Source: Notospermus geniculatus (taxonomy: Eukaryota; Nemertea; Pilidiophora; Heteronemertea; Lineidae). Taken from it: 64,000 nt of DNA. The translations under genes and the position numbers were made by a program. This document shows, piece after piece, positions 46,277-57,700 of this stretch (position 1 is the first letter of the stretch; each line of letters opens with the position of its first letter). The notes below the pieces were generated by a model that did not search any database, was not told where the DNA came from, and saw only the letters and a list, made by a program, of their open reading frames with translations. Location: contig NMRB01000078.1 in the NCBI GenBank assembly GCA_002633025.1, positions 161,741 to 225,740 on the forward strand, given 5' to 3'.

Positions 46277-47310
46277 TTATGATTTACCTGGAAGAAACAG
46301 AATGTTGGTTAGTCTCCTGAGCAAGCTACATGTAAACATGTACATGAACTGTCTCTTTCTTTCTGCGCAGGCTTCTGGTATGGCAAGAAGAGGCCCAATG
46401 AACTGGTCTTTACATTTAATTACTTCACTATCAGAGCAAAATCTCTGCCAAAGACCAACTTACCATTTTGAATCTTCCCTTTAGGTATGAACTTAATAGA
46501 TTCACTGAATATTCAAAATCTTGATTTGCCCTCTTGGGGCCCATCTCCTATAAACTCATGGCCGAGACCATTACCACATTTTCCACAGGACACCTGCAAG
46601 AAAGTGACAGTGTGACAGTCAATAAGGCTGGAGCATCCCATCCTATCTAACATGTCTAGTTCCATTGACGGTCCACTCAGCTGATGAATTACTGGTGGGT
46701 TGAACATGTTTCTCCCTCCTCAGCAGGGAGGAGACTACGCCCATGAAGAGAGGAACTTTTGATTGGTCATCAGGCACTGGCAGGTAAATGTAATTCTTCA
46801 GACTGAAATTCACAAAGAATACTCACTTTATAAGCTGATGCAGTTTCAAAGTGCTTAGCAACACTGTCAGGACGGATAGTGTCTGTGAATGCTGGCCAAG
46901 GCGAAGAATGTTCAAATTTCACTCGACTTGAAAACAAGGGGTGATCACACTGAGAACAAGCGTAGATACCTGTAACAGACAAAATTGGAAATCGATTGAT
47001 TAGGGAAGAACACGAGGTTAAAGGCCTAGGACGACGGGACTCTAGGCACTTTCAACATGTTAGGCCTAGTTCCTAATGTATGAACATCGCCAGATGACTC
47101 ACTATGACTGTGGTCATGAATGAGGTGTATGATGTCATGGAATGAACAGATAAATGAAGACTGACAGTGACATGACCCCCCCACCACCACCACATGCACC
47201 ACCATGCCCAGACAACCACAAACAAAAAGAACCTTTCTGAACGTCGTTTACCAACCGTTTTGAAAGTGGTCACGGTATTTCTCACCGCCAAACCAACTGC
47301 AAAAGGACAT
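46277..47310 (-). CDS. MSRB1: Methionine-R-sulfoxide reductase B1, selenoprotein (complete)
   Basis: Minus-strand exons 47256-47310, 46827-46969, 46464-46593 and 46277-46287 give about 112 residues, close to vertebrate MSRB1. The protein starts [19 protein letters not shown] and continues [41 protein letters not shown] and [19 protein letters not shown]. The in-frame TGA (46513-46515, residue 93) sits exactly where MSRB1 has its catalytic selenocysteine, and conserved sequence continues past it. Cys23, Cys26, Cys69 and Cys72 form the usual zinc site. The enzyme reduces methionine-R-sulfoxide in proteins. The first donor is GTTGGT, which is weak, but only this junction keeps the family alignment (FQNG-IYAC). 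No SECIS was found by eye in the 3' UTR. An automatic gene finder would probably truncate it at the TGA. Confidence 0.95.
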
Positions 47311-47498
47311 GTTCAATATCTTCTTTCTTATCAAGCAGAAGACACTTGATTTTAGAGTTCCTGGACTGTAAAAATGGGAGTTTTGTGCCCTCTTTTTGAC
47401 ACCAAATTGCAGGGTTTCGAAAGAGGACGAGTGTCGCCACCTGGAAGTAGGTCGTTAAACTAGACGACAATTTGGAGCTCTTCACTGATTTTTCGTGA
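47311..47498. promoter_or_regulatory. Shared 188-bp region between divergent MSRB1 and UBFD1 starts
   Basis: The MSRB1 ATG (47310, minus) and the UBFD1 ATG (47499, plus) are separated by 188 bp, including both 5' UTRs. No TATA box or CCAAT box is obvious. The spacing suggests one bidirectional promoter. Confidence 0.6.
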
Positions 47499-50302
47499 AT
47501 GGAGGCAGAAATGTCCAAGAAACCGAAAATGGAGAACGAAGATTCTGGTACGTCAGTTTTGCGACGAAAAAACTGCCTATTATTATCAAACTATTGGAAA
47601 AAAACTCAAAGGCGTCGTTTCAAAATAAACAGTATTAACTTACCCAACGAAATATTGCATTTGCCTTTCCTTATTCTCTGAGTTATTGTTAAATTTCCAA
47701 CACCGAAATTTCGAAAGCGGCATCCATTCCACAACGTCACATGCATTGCACGTTGCATGCATTGCAATGCATTGCACTGCGCTATACATGCAGTCTGTCT
47801 AGTCTGAAAATAGGCTATAGTGACTTTATCCTACTCTAATTACGAATGAATTGGCAAGTGAGGTACCTAACATCACACACTCCACAGTATCACAAGCCAG
47901 CTGCTGCTACACACAAGTGCTTGGCTTTTATGGCCCCTCTACTACTAGGCCTACTGTTCATTCCAGTTCTGACCACGTGAACGCAGGAGCAGCTGCCCAC
48001 CCCTACGAAAAATCGACGCAACCACGCAAAACAAAGCGCTCGTAGCGGCCAAATCGTGGAACTACACTTTGTACACAACCTCGCGTGCAAATGTACAGGG
48101 GTCAAAATATCGAGAAATAGTGGGAATATCGCGATGAAACTTGGATTATAAGATACCGGCAAGAAAGACAAGTCGATTGACGTATGATTCATCAAAATCG
48201 GCCCAGGCGTTGCGGAGCTATCGTTGATAAACCTCGCGCCACTCAGAACTGGAATGAACAGTAGTCTAGTCTCATTCATAGACATGATCTTTTTTGCAGG
48301 CCCAACTGAGGCTGAGGTGAATAATACAACAGACAAAGTAATGGACTCAGAAGATAAAGCGACACCACCTGATGGTGAACATAATGAAGAGAAAACAGAT
48401 GAGACTGCAACTGTGGAAGAAAAAGAAGATAAAGAGGGTTAGATTCTGGTTTTATTTCTTCAGTTGCCAATATGACTGAGACCACTTGGACATGTTGGAA
48501 GGCTGGAGTTTGGTCATACTTGGCGCATTGGTACTATGGGCCTAGAATTAAAACTTCCTTGTTTCTTTTCAGCGCCACCTGGTGGAGGTGGTGAGGGCAC
48601 TAATGAGTCTCCTAAAGAAGATGAAGTTGAAAAAGAGTGTGTTGAGTTTAAAGTTGTGTATAAAAAGAAGCCATATGATGTGAAGTTCCCATTAGATGAT
48701 ACAGTTTCTGCCTTAAAATCTCATATTGAAAAATTAACAGGTAGGGATTCGACTGATTTCTTTTTGTATTTTTTTGATTTGGAATCAAGTTGAAATCAAA
48801 CATTCCGTAATTCAGGCCAGTGTGAATTTGTGACTTTTTTACAATCTTCAACATTTCCTCTCATTTCTTATAGATTTACCCCCGTCTATGCAAAAAGTGA
48901 TGTTCAGAGGTAAGCATCTGATGAAGATCAACACTTCAAATGATTTTCTACACCCTCAAATTACAAATTTCCAAGACTTTTCCCACATCAGACTTCTTAC
49001 ATTGAGCTTCAAAGAACATGAGGAGTTGTGTTGATAAAACTTCACTGTTGTGGTGTCATGCAACTTGCTAACATTTCAACTGAAAAAGACAAACTAAACT
49101 GGTGTTCAGAGTCCTAACTGTATGATTTATCAAAGCATTTGGTTTCTTGCTCTAGGTTTAGCAAAGGATGATGTAACTTTGAGAGAGTTGAAAGTAACAA
49201 AGGGTGCTAAATTAATGGTAGTTGGTTCAACAATGACTGAGGTGATGTCAGTGAGTGCACCTGATCCCAAAGAGATCAAGGCAGAGGAGAAAGCGGCCGA
49301 GGCAAAGAAGGAACCAATGAGCCAGCAGAAGGTCAGTTCTTGTATTTCCCCGTAAGATTAAAACCAGGGGGTCTAAAGTAGGAGGAAACCAGAGCTCTGC
49401 GGGAAAAAATTTGCCATCAAACTAGAGTTGCTCTCTCTATCGCATAAAGAGACAGGATAACACCTAACAGAAACAAAACATAATAGTTTCTATTAACTCG
49501 GATCTCCCATACATGTACTTGTCAAATTTCAGCAACATAAAAAAGTGCTAGAAAAATACCCCAAGCCAGATGATGCGATGCCAGGCTTAAAGAATAAAAA
49601 GGAACGATTGCCATCCATGCCGCTCTCTGGAATGTATAATAAATTTGGTGGAAAAGTAAGATTAACATTCAAATTAGAAGTTGACCAATTATGGATTGGG
49701 ACAAAAGGTGAGAAACCACTGTTGGTGATGGTTTAATTCCTAACTTTAGTTGTTTGATTTTATGCCATGTTGTTGGTGTGTTTGTATTCCTTGTGCTCTC
49801 TGTCCTGAAGTAAGCAGCCAACCTTCGCCAATTAGGCACTTCACTGATCTAGTGAGAGTGCTCACACTTCTGGATGTTGGATGAGACTTATTTCCCAAAT
49901 GTGACTCAGAATCTCAGATGATAATCTCTTGGCTTTCTGTCCTCAGCACCTCATCTTTGGTTGCATTTTTACCCCAAATTGGGCAAGTTCGGTATAATTT
50001 CCATACTCTATTTTCAGAAAGAACAGAAAAAGTCAACATGAGTTCTATAAAAACCATTGTTAGTGAGCCTATTGAAGGGAATGAGGAATATCATATAATG
50101 GTAAGTAGGTGTGGGATATGTCCTCTACCAGCCCTATTCTTTGACAAGAAAAGTTGGTGTTACTAACCAAATTATGTCATCTTTGTTTCAGGGTATCCAG
50201 CTAGGAACTACAGAAGCGTCTCGTTACTGGGTGTATTGGGTCCCGGCACAATATGTAGATGCTATAAAAGACACTGTCTTAGGAAAATGGCAATATTTCT
50301 GA
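47499..50302 (+). CDS. UBFD1: Ubiquitin domain-containing protein UBFD1 (complete)
   Basis: Eight exons join in frame: 47499-47547, 48300-48437, 48573-48740, 48874-48909, 49156-49331, 49533-49707, 50018-50100, 50192-50302, giving 311 residues against about 309 in human. The start is MEAEMSKKPKMENEDSG, then an acidic Lys/Glu-rich stretch. A ubiquitin-like domain follows (about 86-160: EFKVVYKKKPYDVKFPLDD, LPPSMQKVMFRG, TKGAKLMVVGST). The conserved UBFD1 C-terminal domain has KYPKPDDAMPGLKNKKERLP, SRYWVYWVPAQYVDAIKDTV and the end LGKWQYF. UBFD1 has been linked to NF-kB regulation and ubiquitin signalling in mammals; its molecular job is poorly known. The exon 2 donor (gttaga) is weak. A second exact copy of the gene's 3' end is at 63458. 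Confidence 0.95.
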
Positions 50303-51735
50303 TAGGAATATGGACCTTGTGTTCTTGTCAAGTCATCATGGCTCCTACGTGGAGCCATTCTGTGATGGTACGTGGGCTTATGAAGCTAAGGGAATCTGGA
50401 TGGCCAGCGTGTTACCTAGGGGCTCAGCAGCTGAGCTTCATTACTCATTGTTTGTGTTCAAAATGCTACCAAGTTCGCAAGAAGATTGTTTCATTACGGA
50501 TTAATCCAGTCTTATACCATGAGCGTATAAGTGCTAAATGTTGATTCTGTTAGTTTTCATCTGCAGGCGTCATAGATGAATAGAAAAACAAATAAATTCT
50601 GGTCAAAGTGAACTTTTTGTTACCATAGTTACTCTTCCAGGGAAAAGAAAGTGACCCAGAATTCATGTTTAACATGTCTCTCATCAGCGTGTTGTTTCCT
50701 TACGTCGTTTTCACGATCATTCAGTTGGGAAGATTCTCCCAAGTTGTCATAAAGTACTGGTTTAGCTTTGTGCTTATGTTGAGAGCTTCAAGCTGCTGCC
50801 TGTCTTACAACCAGTTTGGTTGGTTCTGTTTGTTGGATTTGAAATCCTTGTGGGCAGACGTCCTGTCATGAGTGAAACAGTGTATTTGTATGTGTATCAA
50901 GTGTCCTTGGGAAATGGGAGAACCTACCTATCTTAAAGAAAGGGTGTGGTTTCGGACATAAGGATGGCATCACCATTAACTGTTCTCGTCTTCAACTGTT
51001 CTTGGTGACTTCAGCTGCTGTTGTTCTTAATAAAGGTTATCATGATTTACTATTACCATTCTAGTTTGTCCTTCAATTGGTTGACTTTCAGGGAGATGTT
51101 AGGATATGATATGGTTCTTGCTGTAAAGGGATGGGAGACCAACCAAATAATAAGTTTCTGGTACACTGAAACAGGTGGTCGAAAACACAACAGATACCCT
51201 AGGCTACATTAACATCTGTCTCTGTCATGCTGTCCTTCAAAATTATGTTTTTCTGTACGCTATTTCAGTATCACTTTACCCCACCTGGGCATAGGCATTG
51301 CTTCATGTCAAAAATAGTGAAACAAAAACTGTAAATTGCCCNGTTGTGCGTGACACTACGGTACAATCTACGTGTAATGACTGTCATCTTAAGGTGACTC
51401 AGAAATGGCGTTCGCTGATTGGGCGCATTTTCTCAGGCGCCAAGTACTCCAGCAAATCAAGCGAAATCTCTCAGGGGTTTGTCTGCGGTGACGAAGGGAG
51501 CGAGCAGTAAGAACGCCTGATATTCTCAGGATGAGGAAATCAGTCGAACCAGGCTAGCGCCACGAGGGCAGGAGACCAGGCTACTGCACGAGGACCGAGA
51601 CTAGTCTATCAGCGCGCGAATTGATGTCGTCTGCTTGTGACGCCACTGCCTGCACCGGTTGGATTGAGAGCGGGAGATCAGTCTCAGCGTGACAGATAGT
51701 GGATAGCCAAGGCTTTGGATGGTTGGAGATACGAA
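50303..51735. other. UBFD1 3' UTR and upstream region of the astacin gene
   Basis: Short open frames only. A single n at 51342 marks a possible contig join. The GC-richer part 51395-51720 leads to the astacin gene start codon and probably holds its promoter and 5' UTR; no clear core element is visible. Confidence 0.4.
50591..50596 (+). terminator. Candidate UBFD1 poly(A) signal
   Basis: AATAAA lies about 290 bp after the UBFD1 stop. A second AATAAA is at about 51029-51034 (and the sequence 50640-50880 between has no coding character), so a longer 3' UTR is possible. Confidence 0.4.
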
Positions 51736-54700
51736 ATGCAGCAGAACATCATAATTTTAGTGAAGATCTTTGCAGTTTTATTGAAAATAGGATGTATCAA
51801 CTCTGGCGAAAACAGCAACATCAAGTTACAAGGTAGGGTCCATTTCATGATTTCAGGCTCATTTTTGTGACAATTGTGTTGACTAAATAGTTTTGATGCT
51901 CAGACAGTCACAAAATGTTGGACGGATTTTTGTCTCTGTCTTGAAACATTGTATTGAGATAGATGCATTTGTTGCCATGGAAATACCGGTAAGTGGTTTT
52001 AAACCCCATGCGGACGAGGTGAGTGCCTATAGTTTTCTAACTAAGGTGGAATCATGCACACTGCCCGTCTCTTTATGCAGTGGTCGGCCAATCTGACTTA
52101 CGAATGCTAATTTTTTTCTTCAAAAAGCTCACTGTCTTGAAGTGCTGTAGGCCTACGTCATAGTAGTAAAGAAAGTAGACCTCATTATGTCAGTGTGATC
52201 CACATGTGACTGGAAAGAGACTTTTCTTTTCACCAAAGTTACATACGAAATCCTTCACATATAGGCCTAACTGATAGTAGATATAAAACCTTTGAACATG
52301 ATTAGACATTGCTGGCTTCAACAGTAGGCCTAGGCCTATTATTGACAGCAGTCCCAGATTCATTTGAGTGCACATCAGTGCTGGGAGGACACAGAAATTT
52401 TCCTAACTGGGTTTCCATAGCATCCAGTGCCAAACTTGTCATTGATGTTATTAAGGTCCACTCTACACTTCACAGTGAAATGTTTTGTTCGCACGACTTT
52501 TGTCTCGGGGTTAGAGGATGTTTGTACTTGATGAGATCAGTTGATATAAGATCTTCCCGGAAGCCAACGAGCCCAGAAACCTGTTGACATTTTATGATTC
52601 CTTGACACTAAATCACTATCTGAAGAATAATCTTTACTCGCTGTGCTAATTCCCACATTCCTGGATCCCCTTAGCTTGTCTCAGTGCCAAAAGCAATGCT
52701 GTTGGGCTCAGAGACAGCATTTTTTTCAGGGGGCTGTCATAAAGAAGTATTGCTCACATTGAGTGGGATACTTGTCCATCATAGGCCACCCTTCCAGTCA
52801 GACTTGTTTCCTCTTGGCCTTCTCCTGGAAACAAGCAAAGTCAGGGTGAAGTGCCTTGTCCAAGGACACTGGGAGGCAACATGGTGGACTACTGGGTGTT
52901 ATAACAGTTCTGAATACATCTGCTAGCTAGATGTCTCTAGCCTAGCAAAGGGAAGCAATCAAGGAAGAGGTTTAATCCACAATGAACAACAATGGAGTTG
53001 AACTCCCTCTGTCTTCTTGACCATTGTCCCTGACCTATCACTGCACCACTTTGGCTCTTTTGACGTCACATTAACCAACGTAATGTTGTCATCAGATAAA
53101 TTTATCCGGTCGTCAATTAAATTAAATGAATACAACTGTGGTGAATTCCACGGTTGCCTTCTCTATGGATGGATTGTGAGGATGTGCGAGCCATTGTCCC
53201 CAAACCCAGCCTCTTGGTGATCTTTTCACTAATGTACAAATAACGCCTAATTTGTTGTTATGGTTTGTTAATGGTTGTTAATGTGTTATCCCCTAACCCT
53301 TGGGAGAAAAATAATGTTGAAATGCTGAGATCCACATTACATTGCGATATTAACAACATTACCATTTGGAAACTGAAACCAACTGAGACATTTGCACCAT
53401 CCAACTATTAAAAGGGTATTGTTATGATGTTTTTGTACTGGGTAATGAAATCTCTTGCGATAATGGTTTACCCCAGTCAAATTTTTATTGAAACTGCATT
53501 AGGGGTAAACCGCACTTAGCCGTGAATGCTTCTATTGAAAAATTGTGCCACTACAGTCGTTCCAGATAAAACTTGTTTGTTGTTGTATGAATTTGGAATC
53601 ATCCAAACCTTGCCTGCTCCCTTCACTCCATTGCAACAAAATCCGTTTCGTTTCAGATGTACCCCCAATTGCAAATATGAAGTTTTTGACGGAGGATCAC
53701 CGACATTTTTTCCCGGATGAGCCCCCGCCTCCACCGGATCCATCCCTTCGTCACGGCAACGATCTAAATTTGGAGGAAGAGGGTTTTATTCCTATACAAG
53801 AACAAGTTCGGGTCAGTTCATTGATGAATCTTCTTCACAGCCACAGTCGGCACTGTGTCCCCCAAAATGCAAAGTACGGTACAGTCCCCCCTCGCTATTA
53901 CGAACCCTTCGGGGTCCAAGGGTTAAGTTCGTACTAACGCGGAGTTCGTAATAGCGAGGATTTACGTACATGTCATGAAATTTTGGGAGCCAGACGTTGG
54001 GTTCGTAATATCCGGGAGTTCGTAAAATCGAGGTTCGTAAGAGCGAGGGTGCACTGTACAAAGTTCTATCTGAACTGATCCAACAATCTCCAAAGAGAAG
54101 TTGACGTTACTGACTGGACCCACTAGCATCTCATATCCATTTCTCTCTTGCCCAGCATCCCTGACACATTGTGTTAATAACCAATACTACCATCAGTACA
54201 TTCGGTTTGTCTTTGCTGTGTAGCGGAAATGGCATACACTGTCCGGATATAACGCTAGCACTAAGACGGTTAGCCACGGAGCCAACAATCAATACTACTT
54301 GGGCGACGCTAGCTTGTGGAGTTTGAACAATACCCTCATCAGATATCAAGCATCCGCAGAAGAAGTCGGGATGCGACTGTTACCAGTAGACCACTTAGTA
54401 TTGATTCAGAACTCGACAAGCTTGTCTCCGTGAATTTCTTACGGTTGGTGATTGTGGAAGTGGGAAGTTATCAATTATAGATTGTCCAACAACTGTTCAA
54501 GGTTTGACAGTCCGGTAACAATCAAGGCATCTCTCACGTGAGAGCTTTCTTGCACAATTTTGCTCTCTATGGCCAAGTTCTCAATCAGTCATATACTGGG
54601 CAATTGACTGTGTTATTGGTCTTAGCATAAGTCGTCATGAAACCAACAGTTGTGAATTGCCCGATGAGGGCCAACTCATGCACCAAACTCAATGTGGAGC

Positions 54701-57700
54701 AATGTTCCTTACGGTAAATCCATAAAGTTTTTTTGTACTCCTTTAGAATGTAAAAAACATGACGTTTTGAAGAGTGTTCCCTCTTCGTTGACTAGTGTGA
54801 GTGTTTCTATCACTCTCACACTAGTCAACGAAGAAGGAACACTCTTCGAAACGGCATGTTTTTAATGCCCCCATCACACTGAGCTAGTTCTCAGTACGTT
54901 CTTGAAAATGTTGCCGAATGGGCTCAACTGTATGCGAACGGAGTGGACGTAGTGGCAACTTTTTACAGTCTTTCTGCGAACTTCGTGGACGGGCTCGGAC
55001 GGGAAGAGTGCTCCAGAATCCGGGTCCAGAACTTTGAGAAATTATTTGGCCAACTTGCACGTTCTAGCCCGTTTTACGATTGTTTTAGGACGGGGCAGGA
55101 GATTTTGAGAACTGCTTCAGTGTGACAGTACCTTTACATTCTAAAGGAGTAGGCTACAAAAAAACTTTATGGATTATTTGTTGAACCCTTCTTTTAAAAA
55201 CATGTTAAAGTGCCATTCAAGGACAATGTTCTTTTACCACTTCAAACTCGCAGTCTGTCTGCATGAATGTTGTAAACAGTTCATTGAGATCCCCAGTATC
55301 GGGTACCGGGTATGTCCATCCAGAGAATCTCGGGTCATTTATGGTCGTAGCCTTCCCTTAATGAAACAAGTGCAAGGGGAGGAGCGGTTGTGAAGACCCC
55401 GGGTACGAGGATGCAGTTTGTCCTTCAATTAACATATCCTTCTCCAACAGGAAATCAAAATTCATCGCCGACACAAGCGAGCAGTGACTGCTCTGAAGCA
55501 TCGATTATGGCCGAATGCAACTGTGCCTTATGTTATAAGTCCAAATACATCAGGTAGGTGTGTACCTCCATCTGATGTCATGGTCAGTTCCTTACTTTGA
55601 TGGAGATGAGTTCCTTGAAGCTGTTGAAATCGACACAGTGTTGATTTGATATTGCTTTCATGGAAAGAGACTCAGAGCAGAGTTCACATCAAATGTATTC
55701 ATTTCTACAGAGAACGGCTCAGCGTGGGATATTCTTCAGAAAGTCCCTATGAAATAGGAGAGCAATGGTCTGAAAGCACTTTGTAGGCCATGGAGCCAGC
55801 GTGTTGCGATCAAATTGCAAATTGGCTCAAACTGTTGCCTGTTCATTCTGACTGTCCTCTGGGAAGAGCTTTATCCTATCATAAACTCCATGGTGCTCTA
55901 TTATATTGCATAATTGCTGACTATCTCTCAATGTCAGGAACAAATTAAAAGGCTCTAGGGGCACAAGTCACATTTTTTATGCGTCCTAATACCGTATTTT
56001 CCTGACTATAAGGCGCAGCCTTTTTCCTTGAAGAAGGGTCTAAAATTGGGGGTGCGCCTTATAGGGTGGTGCGCCTTATCTGCGGATCCAGTCTGACAAT
56101 TTGATCAGAAGTGTCAAGACACTGACGAACCCAAGCATTCAAGCATGCATGCAAGCCAAAGTCATTGTCACAGTGCTGGTTGACAGATGATGCAGTGAAC
56201 TGTGAACTGATGAAGTTTCAGTTAGGCCTAATTTGTCACAACAAGCTAAGAAATCATACAACCAGATCCATCNACTTTCCACCCGGGTGAGAATACTTTC
56301 CACCCGGGTGAGAATACTTTCCACCCGGGTGAGAATACTTTCCACCCGGGTGAGAATACTTTCCACCCGGGTGGAAATTCGAGAAAAAATGCAATAATGT
56401 TCAGAATATTTTAATGTGGACAAAAATATATACATGGCATGTTTGGGCCACCGTATCCTGTACATGCATTTGAATGACAGAAAACTGTTCATAATCCTGC
56501 AAAGTTTTGATGCTGAACTCTTTACCAAGTATTGGTGCTCTTTGATTGACTGTAATTGGTGATCCCCGTTTCAGATGCTGTTCATATGTCGGCCGACAGA
56601 CTGATCGTGGTCGCCAGTTTGTAAATATCTCTGAGAACTGTGGCGTGTTTGGTGTGATCGTCCATGAACTTGGTCACACGATAGGCTTCTGGCATGAACA
56701 CAGCAGGTGAGAGAGAATTTGGAACCTTTATCCATCAATGGGTAATTTTTGCTATGACGTCTTGTCCATGATCTTAGAGTGGAGAGCTATTGGTGATTTC
56801 AAGCCGGACCTCGTTAACCTTTAACTAATTCAAATTGCAGGCCAGATCGGGATAAATACATCCGTATCATAATGACCAACATCAAACCTGGACGGCTGGA
56901 GAACTTCTATAAGAAGTCAGACATGGAGATAGACTCCCTTGGACAGCCGTACGACTACAGTTCAATCATGCACTACAGAAAGGTAAGGGTTAAACGGGTG
57001 GTTTCTGAGGTTGAAATGCTCTGTACTAGAAGAACATGCAGCACTTCACAACGATAGATCAGAATTCTGGTCCACAACATCATGATGCAACCATGATTTT
57101 GCATACTTAAGTGCACTTTTGCATACTTAAGTGCACTGGTGCTAGTGTTGCATACTTAAAGCCCCACTGTATTGAATCTGAAAAACGCAAATCATCGCCG
57201 CGATTCTTGACGTCAGTGCACGACGTCATGACGTGTAAAATGTACTGCGCGCTCCCCGAATACATTAGGGCTCTCCCTGCAGCTTTTTGTAATGTGTGCT
57301 GAAAACTAGGCCTTGATTCTCTGAAATACGTATCAGACAAGCATTTTGGGGACTTTCACAAGTTATGAGACCTCTTATGTGAACTCTCCTAACATTTTGA
57401 AAATATCGTAAAATTCAATACTGTGGGGCTTTAAGTGTGCTACTAACTTGATGGCATGATGACATCATAATGACACAAATTTCAGTAACAAAGTGGTAAA
57501 CCTTCCAGTTGTATATCGTACCAATCTGTCTAGCCTACCGGTACATGTATTTCACTATCTCCACATGTCATCTTGTCAGTTGGAGGATAAATCAAGGATC
57601 AATCTGATCAATAATAAATGAGTTGGCAATCTGCTCATTGACTTGATTATCCATTCTCCGACCGCAGGGCTTTGGCCTCCCTCCTCGTCTTACGCTCTGT

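Larger units (their letters stand above)
32710..46869. repeat. Large duplicated block, copy 2
   Basis: Same content and order as 17332-32708. It continues rightward without a break into the rest of MSRB1 and UBFD1, while copy 1 continues leftward without a break into gene B territory. That is how two overlapping haplotype contigs would look if laid end to end. Confidence 0.95.
55554..56574. other. Region that should contain the missing astacin exon
   Basis: Neither strand shows the expected middle part of an astacin domain between 55553 and 56575. The stretch holds a repeat (55990-56093), the single n at 56272 and a 21-bp minisatellite. The exon, of length 3n+1 and probably about 130 bp, is likely lost at the n. 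Confidence 0.7.

Noticed and set aside
46464-46593. MSRB1 as a pseudogene because of the in-frame TGA
   Set aside because: The TGA is at the exact selenocysteine position of MSRB1, is kept in both copies and is followed by conserved coding sequence.
50236-50544. 102-codon frame overlapping the UBFD1 end (also at 63301-63750)
   Set aside because: It is out of frame with the clear UBFD1 coding sequence and runs into its 3' UTR.
56139-56528. 129-codon minus-strand frame with TRVESIL repeats
   Set aside because: The frame is open only because a 21-bp minisatellite has a unit divisible by three, and it contains the n.
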